This document shows, piece after piece, positions 26,102-35,220 of a DNA stretch of 64,000 nucleotides. Positions within the stretch are counted from its first letter, which is position 1. Every line of letters starts with the position of its first letter. Both the position numbers and the translations under genes were made by a program. The notes under the pieces are model-generated. The model saw only the letters and a list, made by a program, of their open reading frames with translations, did no database searches and was not told the DNA's origin. The DNA comes from Vreelandella salicampi. GTDB lineage: Bacteria > Pseudomonadota > Gammaproteobacteria > Pseudomonadales > Halomonadaceae. The stretch is from NCBI RefSeq assembly GCF_013415105.1, contig NZ_JACCDF010000008.1, forward strand, positions 62,001-126,000, in the 5' to 3' direction.

Positions 26102-26728
26102 ATGAGAAAGTTACTGGCAAGCCTGGCAATTACCATGGGTGCCGTTGGCACCGTTCACGCTCAAGAAGACCTGCAAGCCAATGCAGACCCGAATGCTGGC
26201 CAAGAGCTGGCTGGCTCGTGTGCGGCCTGTCACGGGCAAAACGGCATTAGCTCGGTGGGATCTTTCCCCAACCAAGCCGGCCAGCAGATGTCCTACCTCG
26301 CCAAGCAAATTATGGATATCCGCGACGGAGATCGTGAGGTGCCACAAATGGCTGGGCAGGTTGACGATTTCTCCGATCAAGACGCCTGGGACGTCGCGGC
26401 TTACTTTTCCAATATGGACCCCAACATTGGTCAAGCTAAAGACGATGAAGCGTTGCTCGCCCGTGGAGAGGAACTCTACCGTGCTGGCGATATAAATAAA
26501 GGCATCCCTGCGTGTTCGGCTTGCCATACGCCGACGGGGCAGGGTATCGGCACGGCGGTGTACCCGGCCCTTTCTGGGCAGCATTCGGAGTACACAATTT
26601 CGACACTGCAAGACTTTGCCGCCGGTGAGCGTCACAACGACCCCAACGCTATCATGCGCGATATCGCCTCTAAAATGAGCGATGCCGACATGGAAGCGGT
26701 TGCCAACTACGTGCAGGGGCTGCACTAA
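26102..26728 (+). CDS. Diheme cytochrome c4
   Basis: Periplasmic electron carrier of 208 residues with two homologous class I cytochrome domains, able to donate to terminal oxidases. A Sec signal peptide (MRKLLASLAITMGAVGTVHAQ) is followed by heme sites CAACH (40-44) and CSACH (138-142), each domain with a distal methionine segment (REVPQMAGQ; HNDPNAIMRD). Position between engB and dsbA matches cc4 of Pseudomonas. Its terminator lies about 145 bases downstream. Confidence 0.94.
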   Translation: MRKLLASLAITMGAVGTVHAQEDLQANADPNAGQELAGSCAACHGQNGISSVGSFPNQAGQQMSYLAKQIMDIRDGDREVPQMAGQVDDFSDQDAWDVAAYFSNMDPNIGQAKDDEALLARGEELYRAGDINKGIPACSACHTPTGQGIGTAVYPALSGQHSEYTISTLQDFAAGERHNDPNAIMRDIASKMSDADMEAVANYVQGLH

Positions 26729-26873
26729 GCACTGTTGATGTCCCGCTCAGCTCCTGCCCTTGGCTGGCCCGGCGTTTGCCTTTTTCGTTAGGCAAAGTGT
26801 GGTTAGAGGACGCGTGGCTAGAGAAAGCGTGGTTGGGAAAATGTTATTAGGGCAAACGCTGTGGCTGGCAAAG

Positions 26874-26918
26874 GAACCATAAGGCTGTGATAGTAGTCTT
26901 ATGGTTCGCTATTTTTTT
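26874..26918 (+). terminator. Rho-independent terminator between cytochrome c4 and dsbA
   Basis: Ten-bp stem GAACCATAAG / CTTATGGTTC (26874-26883 with 26898-26907), 14-base loop, then four bases and seven Ts. The gap to the T-run makes it slightly atypical, but it is the best terminator in the 235-base gap. Confidence 0.75.
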
Positions 26919-26963
26919 GGTGCCCATCTTTTATGGGCCTGCTTGACGTGGAGAACGCCCGAT

Positions 26964-27605
26964 ATGTGGAAAGCACTAATGGTTGCGGTCGCAGGGCTTA
27001 CGCTCTCCGCCGTGGCGAGCGCACAGGAGTTAGTAGAAGGTGAACACTACGAGCGCCTGGAAACGCCGGTAGAGACGCAAGTGGATGATGATAAGATCGA
27101 AATCACCGAAGCGTTTTGGTTCGGTTGCCCTCACTGCTATCGCCTGCAGCCCGAGGTCACCGAGTGGTACGAAACGCTAGAAGACGATGTGCGCGTTGTG
27201 CACCAGCCCGCCACCATGGGCGGTGACTGGAACACCCACGCCACCGCGTTCTATGCGGCAAAATCGTTAGGCATTGAAGACGCGCTGCATGCCGATTTCT
27301 TTCATGCGATTCACGAAGAAGGACGATCGCTTACAGACACCGACGAGTTGGCGGAATTCTTTGCCAACTATGGCGTGAGCGAAGACGAAGCCCGTGAAGC
27401 GCTGACCTCCTTTAGCGTGCGCAGTGACGTTAGCAGTGCCAATAGCCGCATGCGCGATATGCAGCTAATGGGCGTTCCGGCACTGATGGTCGATGGCCGC
27501 TATCTCGTCACCCCGAGCAGTGCCGGTAGCTTGGCCAACATGCCACAAATTGCCGACGCGCTGATTGAACGAGTCCGCGAGGAGCGCGCAGAGTCGTCTC
27601 GCTAA
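26964..27605 (+). CDS. dsbA: Thiol:disulfide interchange protein DsbA
   Basis: Periplasmic oxidase that introduces disulfide bonds into exported proteins. The 213-residue precursor has a signal peptide (MWKALMVAVAGLTLSAVASA) and a thioredoxin fold with the active site CPHC at residues 55-58 (FWFGCPHCYRLQP) and the cis-proline segment MGVPALMVDGRY. The ATG at 26964 is preferred since GTGGAGA lies nine bases before it and it starts a proper signal peptide. Its clients here probably include the cytochromes and LPS-transport proteins. Next gene follows after 34 bases. Confidence 0.95.
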   Translation: MWKALMVAVAGLTLSAVASAQELVEGEHYERLETPVETQVDDDKIEITEAFWFGCPHCYRLQPEVTEWYETLEDDVRVVHQPATMGGDWNTHATAFYAAKSLGIEDALHADFFHAIHEEGRSLTDTDELAEFFANYGVSEDEAREALTSFSVRSDVSSANSRMRDMQLMGVPALMVDGRYLVTPSSAGSLANMPQIADALIERVREERAESSR

Positions 27606-27639
27606 TTTGCTTTGATGTACGCTGCTTGGAAATACACCT

Positions 27640-28449
27640 ATGAGTCACCTGGATGCCCGGTCACCGCTGTTGGCGGATGGCCACCTGCGTTTGCTCACGT
27701 TCAATTTGCAGGTGGGCATCCAGACCTCCGCCTACCACCACTACTTCACCCGCAGTTGGCAGCACCTTCTCCCGCATCCCGAGCGTAGCCAGCGCCTAGA
27801 TATCATGGGGAAGGTGATGGGGCGTTTCGACGTCGTCGGCCTGCAAGAGGTCGATGGCGGCAGTTTTCGCACAAGCCGCGTTAATCAAGTCGAATACCTT
27901 GCCGCTCGCGCTGGGTTTGCTCATCATTTTCAGCAGCTTAATCGCAACTTAGGCCGTATTGCTCAGCACAGTAACGGCTTGCTTTCGCGGCTAGCGCCCA
28001 CTCAAGTTGAAGAGCACCGTTTGCCCGGTACCTTGCCCGGGCGTGGGGCGATTCATGCGCGTTTTGGAAATGGCCCGGATGCCCTACACGTTTTCGTGGC
28101 CCATTTGGCGTTGAGTCACCGTGGCCGCGCGCGCCAGTTAGACTATTTAAGCGAGATTATTCGCCCGCTACGCCATGTCGTCGTGATGGGTGATTTGAAC
28201 TGCACGCCGGAGCAGATTCACGCTCACGCACGGTTCAGTGATTCGCTGCCGCTGCATCCGGTAAAGCCGCTTCTCAGCTATCCTTCCTGGCAGCCGCGTC
28301 GCGCGCTGGATCACATCCTGCTCTCGCAAAGTTTGGACGTCTCCGAGGTGCGGGTGTTAGATCATCTATTCTCGGATCACTTGCCCATCGCCGTTGATCT
28401 TCCGCTGCCGGACGCTTGCCTCACTGCGTTGCGCGACGCACAAAACTAA
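27640..28449 (+). CDS. Endonuclease/exonuclease/phosphatase family protein
   Basis: A 269-residue member of the EEP superfamily (DNase I / exonuclease III / sphingomyelinase fold). Visible catalytic motifs are LLTFNLQVG, the metal-binding GLQEVDGG, VFVAHLALSH, VVMGDLNCTPEQ, and the C-terminal RALDHILLS and FSDHLPIAVDL with the catalytic His. There is no signal peptide. Substrate (DNA, phospholipid or phosphoester) is not predictable. The same gene follows dsbA in Pseudomonas, which suggests a conserved but undefined role. Confidence 0.87.
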   Translation: MSHLDARSPLLADGHLRLLTFNLQVGIQTSAYHHYFTRSWQHLLPHPERSQRLDIMGKVMGRFDVVGLQEVDGGSFRTSRVNQVEYLAARAGFAHHFQQLNRNLGRIAQHSNGLLSRLAPTQVEEHRLPGTLPGRGAIHARFGNGPDALHVFVAHLALSHRGRARQLDYLSEIIRPLRHVVVMGDLNCTPEQIHAHARFSDSLPLHPVKPLLSYPSWQPRRALDHILLSQSLDVSEVRVLDHLFSDHLPIAVDLPLPDACLTALRDAQN

Positions 28450-28554
28450 AACGTTCAATTCGCGTGAGTGGTCAGCGCTGCATTGTCTGGGAAGATGCGC
28501 TATTGTCTTGGACCTTATGTTCTTCTTTCAGTCGTTCGATACGAGACACTCCCC

Positions 28555-29115
28555 ATGTCGCAACAATCACAACTACCGCCTTTGATCGGAGCGCTGGATC
28601 GCGCCTCCGAGTGGTTAGGGCGCACGCTCTCCTGGCTGATCATCATCATGATGCTGATTCAGTTTTTGATCGTGCTCCTGCGCTACGTTTTTTCTATCAA
28701 CAGCATCTTCATGCAAGAGCTGGTGATGTACATGCACGCGGCGGTCTTCATGCTCGCCGCAGGGTATACGTTTCGCCATGATGGCCACGTCCGGGTCGAT
28801 ATTTTCTATCGCAAAATGTCGCCTCGACGCCAAGCGCTGATCAACTTGGTCGGCATTTTGGCGCTTTTAATGCCGGTAATGGTGTTCATCATTGCGACGA
28901 GTATGGGTTACGTCAGCATGTCGTGGCAGATTTTGGAAACCTCGTCCGACTACGGCGGTATCCCGGCGGTGTTCGTGCTCAAAACCATGATCCCTTTATT
29001 TGCCGTTCTCATGCTACTGCAAGGCGCCGTCGAGGTAGTGCGCAATATGTATATCCTGACAGGGCGAATCGCGCCACCATCAGAGGATGAAGGCCACTTG
29101 GAGGAGCGCATCTAA
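28555..29115 (+). CDS. TRAP transporter small permease (DctQ type)
   Basis: Small membrane subunit of a tripartite ATP-independent periplasmic transporter, 186 residues with four transmembrane helices. Typical features are the first helix ending in VLLRYVFSIN, the MQELVMYMHAAVFMLAAGYTFRHDGHVRVD loop region and FVLKTMIPLFAVLMLLQG. The ATG at 28555 is chosen; the frame is open to 28468 but that would add an uncharacteristic leader. It overlaps the large permease by one base (TAATG). Confidence 0.9.
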   Translation: MSQQSQLPPLIGALDRASEWLGRTLSWLIIIMMLIQFLIVLLRYVFSINSIFMQELVMYMHAAVFMLAAGYTFRHDGHVRVDIFYRKMSPRRQALINLVGILALLMPVMVFIIATSMGYVSMSWQILETSSDYGGIPAVFVLKTMIPLFAVLMLLQGAVEVVRNMYILTGRIAPPSEDEGHLEERI

Positions 29116-30521
29116 TGCTGGAATTCATGCCTCTCGTTCTGTTTGCCGTTATCTGCATCGTGCTGATGTTTGGTTTCCCGGTGGCGCTCTCGCTGTCGGG
29201 AACCGCGCTACTCTTTGCAGGATTCGGTCTTGGCCTAGAAGCGCTCGGTGTCGATGCCAATTTTGATAGCGGTTATTTAGCTGCACTGCCTAACCGCCTG
29301 TACGGCATCATGACCAATACCACGCTGTTAGCGGTGCCACTTTTTGTGCTCATGGGCGTGCTCTTGGAAAAATCCAAGGTGGCGGAATCGCTGCTTGATG
29401 CAATGGCGCTGCTGTTTGGTTCGCTTCGCGGCGGCTTGGGACTTTCGGTGACGCTGGTGGGCATGCTGATGGCTGCCTCGACCGGCATTGTCGGCGCAAC
29501 GGTTGTCACCATGGGGCTGATGTCGCTGCCTACCATGCTCAAACGCGGCTACTCTACCTCGCTTGCTACCGGCACAATTTGTGCTACCGGCACGCTGGGG
29601 CAGATTATTCCGCCGTCCATTGCGTTGGTACTGCTGGGGGATGTGCTGTCCTCGGCGTATCAGCAAGCGCAGCTGGACATGGGGATTTTCAGCCCTAAAA
29701 CGGTATCGGTCGGTGATCTCTTTATGGGGGCGCTGGTACCGGGGCTGCTGTTGGTCGCGATGTACATGGTTTACGTCGTGGTGATTGCGTGGCTGCGCCC
29801 CAAAGCCGCGCCAGCGGCTGACCGCCAAGAGCTAATGGAAGAACTAGGCCACACGTCGGGCATCGGCATGCTGCTGCTTAAGGGCTTGGTGCCGCCGGTG
29901 GTGCTGATCGTGGCCGTATTAGGCTCGATTCTCACTGGCTTTGCGACACCCACGGAAGCCTCAGCCGTGGGGGCATTTGGCGCGCTAGTGCTCGCGCTGG
30001 CCTACCGCCAGCTAAGTTGGTCCACGCTCAAAGAGGTGCTGCGTTCGACCACCAACGTCACCACCATGGTGTTTTTGATCTTGATCGGCGCGGCGCTGTT
30101 CTCGCTGGTCTTCCGCGCCTATGGCGGCGAGCACATGGTCACCGATCTGTTCGAAGGTATGCCGGGTGGTGTCGTCGGGGCGACATTGATTGTGATGCTG
30201 GTGATCTTTCTGCTCGGCTTCATCCTCGACTTTATCGAAATCACCTTTGTCGTCGTGCCAATTGTCGGGCCGATTTTGCTGGCGATGGGCCTCGACCCGA
30301 TCTGGTTGGGCATCATGATCGCCATCAACCTGCAAACGTCCTTTTTGACGCCACCGTTTGGCTTCGCGCTATTTTATCTACGCGGCGTGGCGCCTGAATC
30401 GGTGCCGACCTCAGCGATTTATCGCGGTGTCATTCCGTTTATCTTGATTCAGCTGGGTATGTTACTGCTGCTAGCCTTTTTCCCCGGTCTGGCGACGTGG
30501 CTTCCCGCCCAGTTTGGCTAG
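29115..30521 (+). CDS. TRAP transporter large permease (DctM type)
   Basis: Main translocation subunit of the TRAP transporter, 468 residues and about twelve transmembrane helices. It shows VALSLSGTALLFAGFGLG, the TNTTLLAVPLFVLMGVLLEKS motif, ASTGIVGATVVTMGLMSLP, CATGTLGQIIPPSIALVLLGD and a second homologous half with GFILDFIEITFVVVPI and LQTSFLTPPFGFALFYLRG. The Na+ gradient drives uptake in known members. Gene order permease-permease-binding protein matches the TakP-like class. Confidence 0.93.
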   Translation: MLEFMPLVLFAVICIVLMFGFPVALSLSGTALLFAGFGLGLEALGVDANFDSGYLAALPNRLYGIMTNTTLLAVPLFVLMGVLLEKSKVAESLLDAMALLFGSLRGGLGLSVTLVGMLMAASTGIVGATVVTMGLMSLPTMLKRGYSTSLATGTICATGTLGQIIPPSIALVLLGDVLSSAYQQAQLDMGIFSPKTVSVGDLFMGALVPGLLLVAMYMVYVVVIAWLRPKAAPAADRQELMEELGHTSGIGMLLLKGLVPPVVLIVAVLGSILTGFATPTEASAVGAFGALVLALAYRQLSWSTLKEVLRSTTNVTTMVFLILIGAALFSLVFRAYGGEHMVTDLFEGMPGGVVGATLIVMLVIFLLGFILDFIEITFVVVPIVGPILLAMGLDPIWLGIMIAINLQTSFLTPPFGFALFYLRGVAPESVPTSAIYRGVIPFILIQLGMLLLLAFFPGLATWLPAQFG

Positions 30522-30575
30522 CCTATTAGTTGAAAGTAGGGGCTGCTATCAACGCTTGCGCGTGGCAATGTAAAA

Positions 30576-30596
30576 CGTGATAGGAAGAAGATCACG
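30576..30596 (+). other. Hairpin between TRAP permease and binding-protein genes
   Basis: Stem CGTGAT / ATCACG (30576-30581 with 30591-30596) with a nine-base loop and no T-run. It could be an mRNA processing or stabilising element, or chance. Confidence 0.3.
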
Positions 30597-30646
30597 CTTA
30601 CGCGCGAGCACCTTCCCAAGTAAAAACAGCAACAATAAGGGGTTAT

Positions 30647-31759
30647 ATGAAAATTAAAACGCTATCCGCTGCCATCGCCATGACCACGGCCATGTCGGCT
30701 GGCCTGTTCGCCGTTTCAAGTCTGGATAACCCGGCACAAGCCCAAGAAGAAACCTATAGCTGGAAGATGGTTACTTCATGGCCGAAAAACTTCCCTGGCG
30801 TAGGCCAAGGGCCTGAGCGTCTTGCTGAGCTGGTTGACCAGATGTCCGATGGCCGTTTGACCATTGAAGTCTTTGGTGCCGGCCAATTAGTCCCGGGGTT
30901 CGAGGTGTTTGATGCGGTCTCCGAGGGCACGGCTGAAATGGGCCATTCCGCTTCCTACTACTGGAAAGGCAAAGCGCCCGCAGCACAGTTCTTCGCGGCC
31001 GTACCGTTTGGCATGAACGCGCAAGAAATGAACGCGTGGCTGCACTTCGGTGGCGGTATGGAGCTGTGGAACGAGCTCTACGATGATTTCGGCGTGGATG
31101 TATTGGTGGCGGGTGCTTCAGGCGTGCAAATGGGCGGCTGGTACAATAAAGAGATCAACTCGGTTGACGATCTCGATGGCCTCAAAATGCGCATGCCGGG
31201 CCTAGGTGGTGAGGTCATGAGCCGCATGGGCGTTGCTATCGTCAATATGCCGGGTGGGGAAATCTTCACTTCGCTGCAATCCGGCGCGATCGATGCCACC
31301 GAGTGGATCGGCCCGTATAACGACTTGGCCTTCGGTCTGCACCAGGCAGCGGATTATTACTACTATCCCGGCTGGCATGAGCCGACCGTGATGTTCGAAG
31401 CCATCGTCAACGAAGAAGCCATGGCCGAGTTGCCTGCGGATCTGCAGGCGATCCTAAAAACGGCCGTGCGCGACGTCAACGCCAACGTGCTAGACGAGTA
31501 TACGGCGCGTAACAACGACGCCTTGGAAACGCTTGTTAATGAACACGACGTCGAGCTGCGTCGCATTCCTGACGACGTGTTAGCACAGGCGCGCGAGCAT
31601 TCGGAAGATGTGGTCGCCGAGCTAGCGGAATCCAGTGATATGGCCACCCGTATTTATGAGTCATATCGTGAGTTCCAAGAGAAAGTGGAAAACTACCACG
31701 CGATCTCTGAGCAGGCATACTATAACGCCCGCAACCCGGAAGGGGATACCACGGAGTAA
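30647..31759 (+). CDS. TRAP transporter substrate-binding protein, TakP-like (2-oxo acid class)
   Basis: Periplasmic binding protein of 370 residues with a signal peptide ending near AQAQEE. The DctP fold is clear: WKMVTSWPKNFPGVGQGPE, GQLVPGFEVFDAVSEG, the dimer and ligand region GGWYNKEINSVDDLDGLKMR, MPGGEIFTSLQSGAIDATEW and the long C-terminal helices. This set of motifs is that of TakP and related proteins that bind pyruvate, 2-oxo acids or lactate, so a monocarboxylate or keto acid is the likely ligand; this is family inference. A 125-base gap with a hairpin (30576-30596) separates it from the permeases, consistent with higher expression of the binding protein. Confidence 0.9.
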   Translation: MKIKTLSAAIAMTTAMSAGLFAVSSLDNPAQAQEETYSWKMVTSWPKNFPGVGQGPERLAELVDQMSDGRLTIEVFGAGQLVPGFEVFDAVSEGTAEMGHSASYYWKGKAPAAQFFAAVPFGMNAQEMNAWLHFGGGMELWNELYDDFGVDVLVAGASGVQMGGWYNKEINSVDDLDGLKMRMPGLGGEVMSRMGVAIVNMPGGEIFTSLQSGAIDATEWIGPYNDLAFGLHQAADYYYYPGWHEPTVMFEAIVNEEAMAELPADLQAILKTAVRDVNANVLDEYTARNNDALETLVNEHDVELRRIPDDVLAQAREHSEDVVAELAESSDMATRIYESYREFQEKVENYHAISEQAYYNARNPEGDTTE

Positions 31760-31778
31760 TATCGCCTTTCGCTAGACT

Positions 31779-31804
31779 AAATGGCCGCCTTCGGGCGGCC
31801 ATTT
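31779..31804 (+). terminator. Terminator after the first TRAP operon
   Basis: Perfect 11-bp stem AAATGGCCGCC / GGCGGCCATTT (31779-31789 with 31794-31804) closed by a TTCG tetraloop. The T-run is short (TTTGCGTTT), so it may work in both directions. Confidence 0.8.
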
Positions 31805-31984
31805 GCGTTTAAGTCAGCCCAATTGGAGAGTTCATGACATGCGATTCGAAGAGCACTCTTAGTCCAGTTCGAACCCCAGGCAACGACTGCGCTATAACCG
31901 TTAATTTTTATCTTGCCTGCTTAGCGCATCGTCAGATCCGCTAGAAAGTTCTATGCTGTGGCTACATTGGGCAAGGAAAAAGTG

Positions 31985-33283
31985 ATGGCCATTCCAAAGA
32001 TTGTAATTGTGGGCGGCGGTGCGGGAGGACTCGCTCTCGCGACGCGTCTGGGGCGTAAGCTGGGTAAGAAAAATCGCGCCAGTATTGTGCTATTTGACCG
32101 TAATGCGACCCATGTATGGAAACCGCTACTGCACGAGCTGGCTACCGGCGTATTGAACTCCAGCATGGACGAAGTGGATTACCGTGGACACTCCTCCGCC
32201 CACCATTATCGCTACCTGCGTGGCTCTTTAGACGGCTTGGATCATGAGAAAAAGGTGATCCATCTAGCGCCGATAATGGATGAAGACGGCATTGAAGTTC
32301 TGCCTGCCAGGGAGGTTAGCTACGATTATCTCGTGTTGGCGCTGGGTAGCGTCTCTAATGATTTTGGTACCAAGGGGGTGGCAGAACACTGCCACTTTAT
32401 GGACTCACCCCAGCAAGCTAAGGCGTTTCAGCACGATATGATCAACACCTTTTTGCGCTACACCGACCCAGCCCTGCGCCAGTATAAGCAACTGACGATT
32501 GGCATTGTCGGCGGCGGTGCTACGGGTGTAGAGCTTGCGGCAGGGTTACTAGACGCTACCAAGTTGCTCAATGCCTATGGCGTCATGGTCGAAGACCACC
32601 AAAGCATCAACGTGCACCTCATCGAGGCAGCCCCGCGCTTGCTTCCCGGTCTCTCCGAACGTATCAGTCAAACCGTACAGCAAGAATTAGAGGAAATGGG
32701 TGTCACTGTTCATGTCAGTACCTCCATCCAAGAAGCTCAGGCGTACCAGTTAGTGACCGGGGACGGTGAGGTCATCGAAACGGACCTAAATGTATGGGCT
32801 GCAGGCATTAAGGCGCCGCCTTTTTTGGCGGAGCTTGGCCTGACTACCAATAAGAAAAACCAGATTAACGTCAATCAAACCCTGCAGAGCGTGGACGACA
32901 AGCACATTTTTGCTATGGGGGACTGTGCCAGCTGTCCGCAAGAGGATGGTAGTACGGTGCCGCCCCGTGCTCAGGCCGCCCACCAGCAGGCAAAAGTGCT
33001 GGCCAAAAATCTGATCCACGCGCTAGATGAAAAACCACTGCAGAACTTTAACTATCGCGACCATGGTTCGCTGGTATCGTTGGCCCACTACGATGCGGTG
33101 GGCAGTTTGATGCGCAGCTCCGCTTCACGCGGACTATTTCTAGAAGGCTGGCTGGCGCGCCAGTGCTATGCATCACTTTACCGCATGCATCAGCTCGCCA
33201 TCCATGGCGCGGCAAAAACAGGGCTTTCGTGGCTGGTAGATAAATTGAGTCGCTATCTAAAGCCCCGTATGAAGCTGCATTGA
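31985..33283 (+). CDS. ndh: Type II NADH dehydrogenase (NDH-2)
   Basis: Membrane-associated flavoenzyme of 432 residues passing electrons from NADH to quinone without proton pumping. FAD-binding GGGAGGLALATRLG lies at the N-terminus; the NAD-binding GGGATGVELAAGL lies at about residue 180; the quinone/FAD segment VWAAGIKAPPFL and MGDCASCPQEDGSTVPPRAQAAHQQA follow, with the family FNYRDHGSLVSLA. The C-terminus is amphipathic (LSRYLKPRMKL), suited to membrane binding. ATG 31985 is favoured by AAGGA seven bases upstream. Confidence 0.93.
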   Translation: MAIPKIVIVGGGAGGLALATRLGRKLGKKNRASIVLFDRNATHVWKPLLHELATGVLNSSMDEVDYRGHSSAHHYRYLRGSLDGLDHEKKVIHLAPIMDEDGIEVLPAREVSYDYLVLALGSVSNDFGTKGVAEHCHFMDSPQQAKAFQHDMINTFLRYTDPALRQYKQLTIGIVGGGATGVELAAGLLDATKLLNAYGVMVEDHQSINVHLIEAAPRLLPGLSERISQTVQQELEEMGVTVHVSTSIQEAQAYQLVTGDGEVIETDLNVWAAGIKAPPFLAELGLTTNKKNQINVNQTLQSVDDKHIFAMGDCASCPQEDGSTVPPRAQAAHQQAKVLAKNLIHALDEKPLQNFNYRDHGSLVSLAHYDAVGSLMRSSASRGLFLEGWLARQCYASLYRMHQLAIHGAAKTGLSWLVDKLSRYLKPRMKLH

Positions 33284-33354
33284 ACGCGCAATTTTGGGTA
33301 TCCTAATGCCATTGGCCTATTGGCTGCCGATGCATTTGTTGAAAAAGAGGCCTC

Positions 33355-34185
33355 ATGTCTACCGATACTCGTGTGCGTAATGTGCTAACGATCGCTGGCT
33401 CCGACCCGTCTGGGGGTGCTGGCCTGCAGGGTGATCTCAAAACCTTCTCGGCGCTCGGGGTGTACGGGACCAACGTGATTACCGCGGTGATTGCCCAAAA
33501 TACCTGTGGCGTAGCCTCGGTGTACCCGGTGTCGCCTCAGGCGATTCGTGAGCAGCTAGACAACTTGCTGGATGACGTCGAGCTGGATGCGGTCAAAATT
33601 GGCATGGTCGCCAGCCGCGACGTCGCCGAGGTGATTGCCGACGTGCTAAGCCAGCGGCGACCACGCTGGATTGTGCTCGACCCGGTGATGGTGGCTAAAA
33701 GCGGCGATATTCTGGTTGATAATGAAGGCATTCACGCGGTACGGGATATTCTGGTGCCGCTCGCCGATGTGATAACCCCTAACCTGCCCGAAGCCGCCGT
33801 ATTGCTCGATTCGACTACGCCTGCCAGCTTGGATGCCATGGAAGCCATGCTGCCTAGGCTAACGCAGCTCGGTGCGCCTTACGTGGTGCTCAAAGGCGGG
33901 CATCTGGAAGACACCACTTGCCCGGATCTACTGGCGACCCCGCAGAGCCACGAATGGCTGCCCGCCTCGCGCATTGATACTGATAATCTTCACGGCACTG
34001 GCTGCGCGCTCTCGTCCGCGATTGCCGCCTGCTTGGCCAAACTGCCGGGTGATGCCACGCCTGAAGCGAGCGTGCCGGCCATACGGGAAGCCAAGCAATG
34101 GCTGCACGCGGCGTTAGAGGAAAGCCGTCGCTTAAACGTGGGTAAAGGCCGTGGGCCGGTGCATCACTTTCACGCCTGGTGGTAA
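33355..34185 (+). CDS. thiD: Hydroxymethylpyrimidine / phosphomethylpyrimidine kinase
   Basis: Thiamine-pathway kinase of 276 residues that phosphorylates HMP and HMP-P. Ribokinase-fold signatures are TIAGSDPSGGAGLQGDLKTF, the IGMVASRDV strand, LDPVMVAKSGD, TPNLPEAAVL, VLKGGHL and the anion hole DNLHGTGCALSSAIAA with the catalytic Asp/Gly-rich loop. It stands apart from thiG and thiS (48.5-49.6 kb) in this window. No TPP riboswitch was found in the 71 bases upstream. Confidence 0.95.
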   Translation: MSTDTRVRNVLTIAGSDPSGGAGLQGDLKTFSALGVYGTNVITAVIAQNTCGVASVYPVSPQAIREQLDNLLDDVELDAVKIGMVASRDVAEVIADVLSQRRPRWIVLDPVMVAKSGDILVDNEGIHAVRDILVPLADVITPNLPEAAVLLDSTTPASLDAMEAMLPRLTQLGAPYVVLKGGHLEDTTCPDLLATPQSHEWLPASRIDTDNLHGTGCALSSAIAACLAKLPGDATPEASVPAIREAKQWLHAALEESRRLNVGKGRGPVHHFHAWW

Positions 34186-34287
34186 GCGCGTTTGCGTTGG
34201 CGGCCTTGCGCGACGGGCAGAAGCGCACCATGCTGAGTAGAAGTGAGTATTGCTCATTACGCTTGGACGCTGCGAGGAGGCCACGCC

Positions 34288-35133
34288 ATGACGCGCACGC
34301 TGCTGTTTGCCACCGACCTTTCTGCGGATAACCGCGCGGCGTTTGCCCGAGCGATGCGCTTAGCCTATGCCCAAGGCGCGCGGCTCGATATTCTTCACGT
34401 CATCGACCCGTACCTACCCCGGCGGATGCTGCATGATCTAGAAGCCGCAGTGGTGGAAGATATCACCACTACGCTGACCGATCTGCGCGAGGATTATGCC
34501 TTGGAGGCCCCGCAAACGCTGATACAGACGGTCACTGGGGCAGCTTATGCCGAGATCGTACGAGAAGCCCACGAGCGCAGCGCCGAGCTGATTGTGTTGG
34601 GGATGCACCGAAAGCGTGGGCAGAAAGACCTCCTCACAGGGACGACCGTGATGCGCGTATTGCGCAGCGCGCCGTGTCCGGTTGTCGTGGCCTCTTATCT
34701 ACCCACCCAGCCGTGGGAGCATATTGTGCTCCCCATCGATTTCTCACTGACCACGCGGCATACGCTAAAAGAGGCGCTGACGCGTTTCCCGGAGGCCAAG
34801 CTCACGTTACTGCACGCTTGGGCGCTACCGGGTGAGCGAGAGCTGGGCTCACAGCGCGGCTATGCCCAGTGGCGCGAACGAGAAGTGGCTGCACTACGTG
34901 CTCAGCTCGAAGAAGAAGTCGAGACGTTGATGCGCGAGCTTGATGGCGTGCCGGAGGTAGAGCTGCTGTTAGAACCAGGGTCACCCTGTGACGTCGTAAA
35001 CGACTATATGAAACGCCATACGCCCGATTTGATCATGATCGGTAGCCGCTGCCAGCCGCACTACGCGAGTCAGCTCACCGAGATGTTGTTAAGCGAACCC
35101 CACTGCGACATCATGCTTTGCCGCACGTGGTAA
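34288..35133 (+). CDS. Tandem universal stress protein (UspA family)
   Basis: Cytosolic protein of 281 residues with two UspA domains, UspE-like in layout. Domain 1 (about 1-140) ends with GMHRKRGQKDLLTGTTVMRVLRSAPCPVVV, close to the ATP-binding pattern; domain 2 (about 146-281) has GSRCQPHYASQLTEMLL, in which the nucleotide motif is degraded. The ATG at 34288 is preceded by a strong GAGGAGG, so the in-frame start at 34243 is unlikely. Its target in the cell is unknown; such proteins respond to starvation, oxidants or low oxygen. Confidence 0.88.
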   Translation: MTRTLLFATDLSADNRAAFARAMRLAYAQGARLDILHVIDPYLPRRMLHDLEAAVVEDITTTLTDLREDYALEAPQTLIQTVTGAAYAEIVREAHERSAELIVLGMHRKRGQKDLLTGTTVMRVLRSAPCPVVVASYLPTQPWEHIVLPIDFSLTTRHTLKEALTRFPEAKLTLLHAWALPGERELGSQRGYAQWREREVAALRAQLEEEVETLMRELDGVPEVELLLEPGSPCDVVNDYMKRHTPDLIMIGSRCQPHYASQLTEMLLSEPHCDIMLCRTW

Positions 35134-35220
35134 ATAAGCGTCGCAGGATTTATTTTATACGGAACCTCTACGCATTGTGATGGTAGGTATAGTATGTGTG
35201 CCATCTGATGAGGAGGTTGT

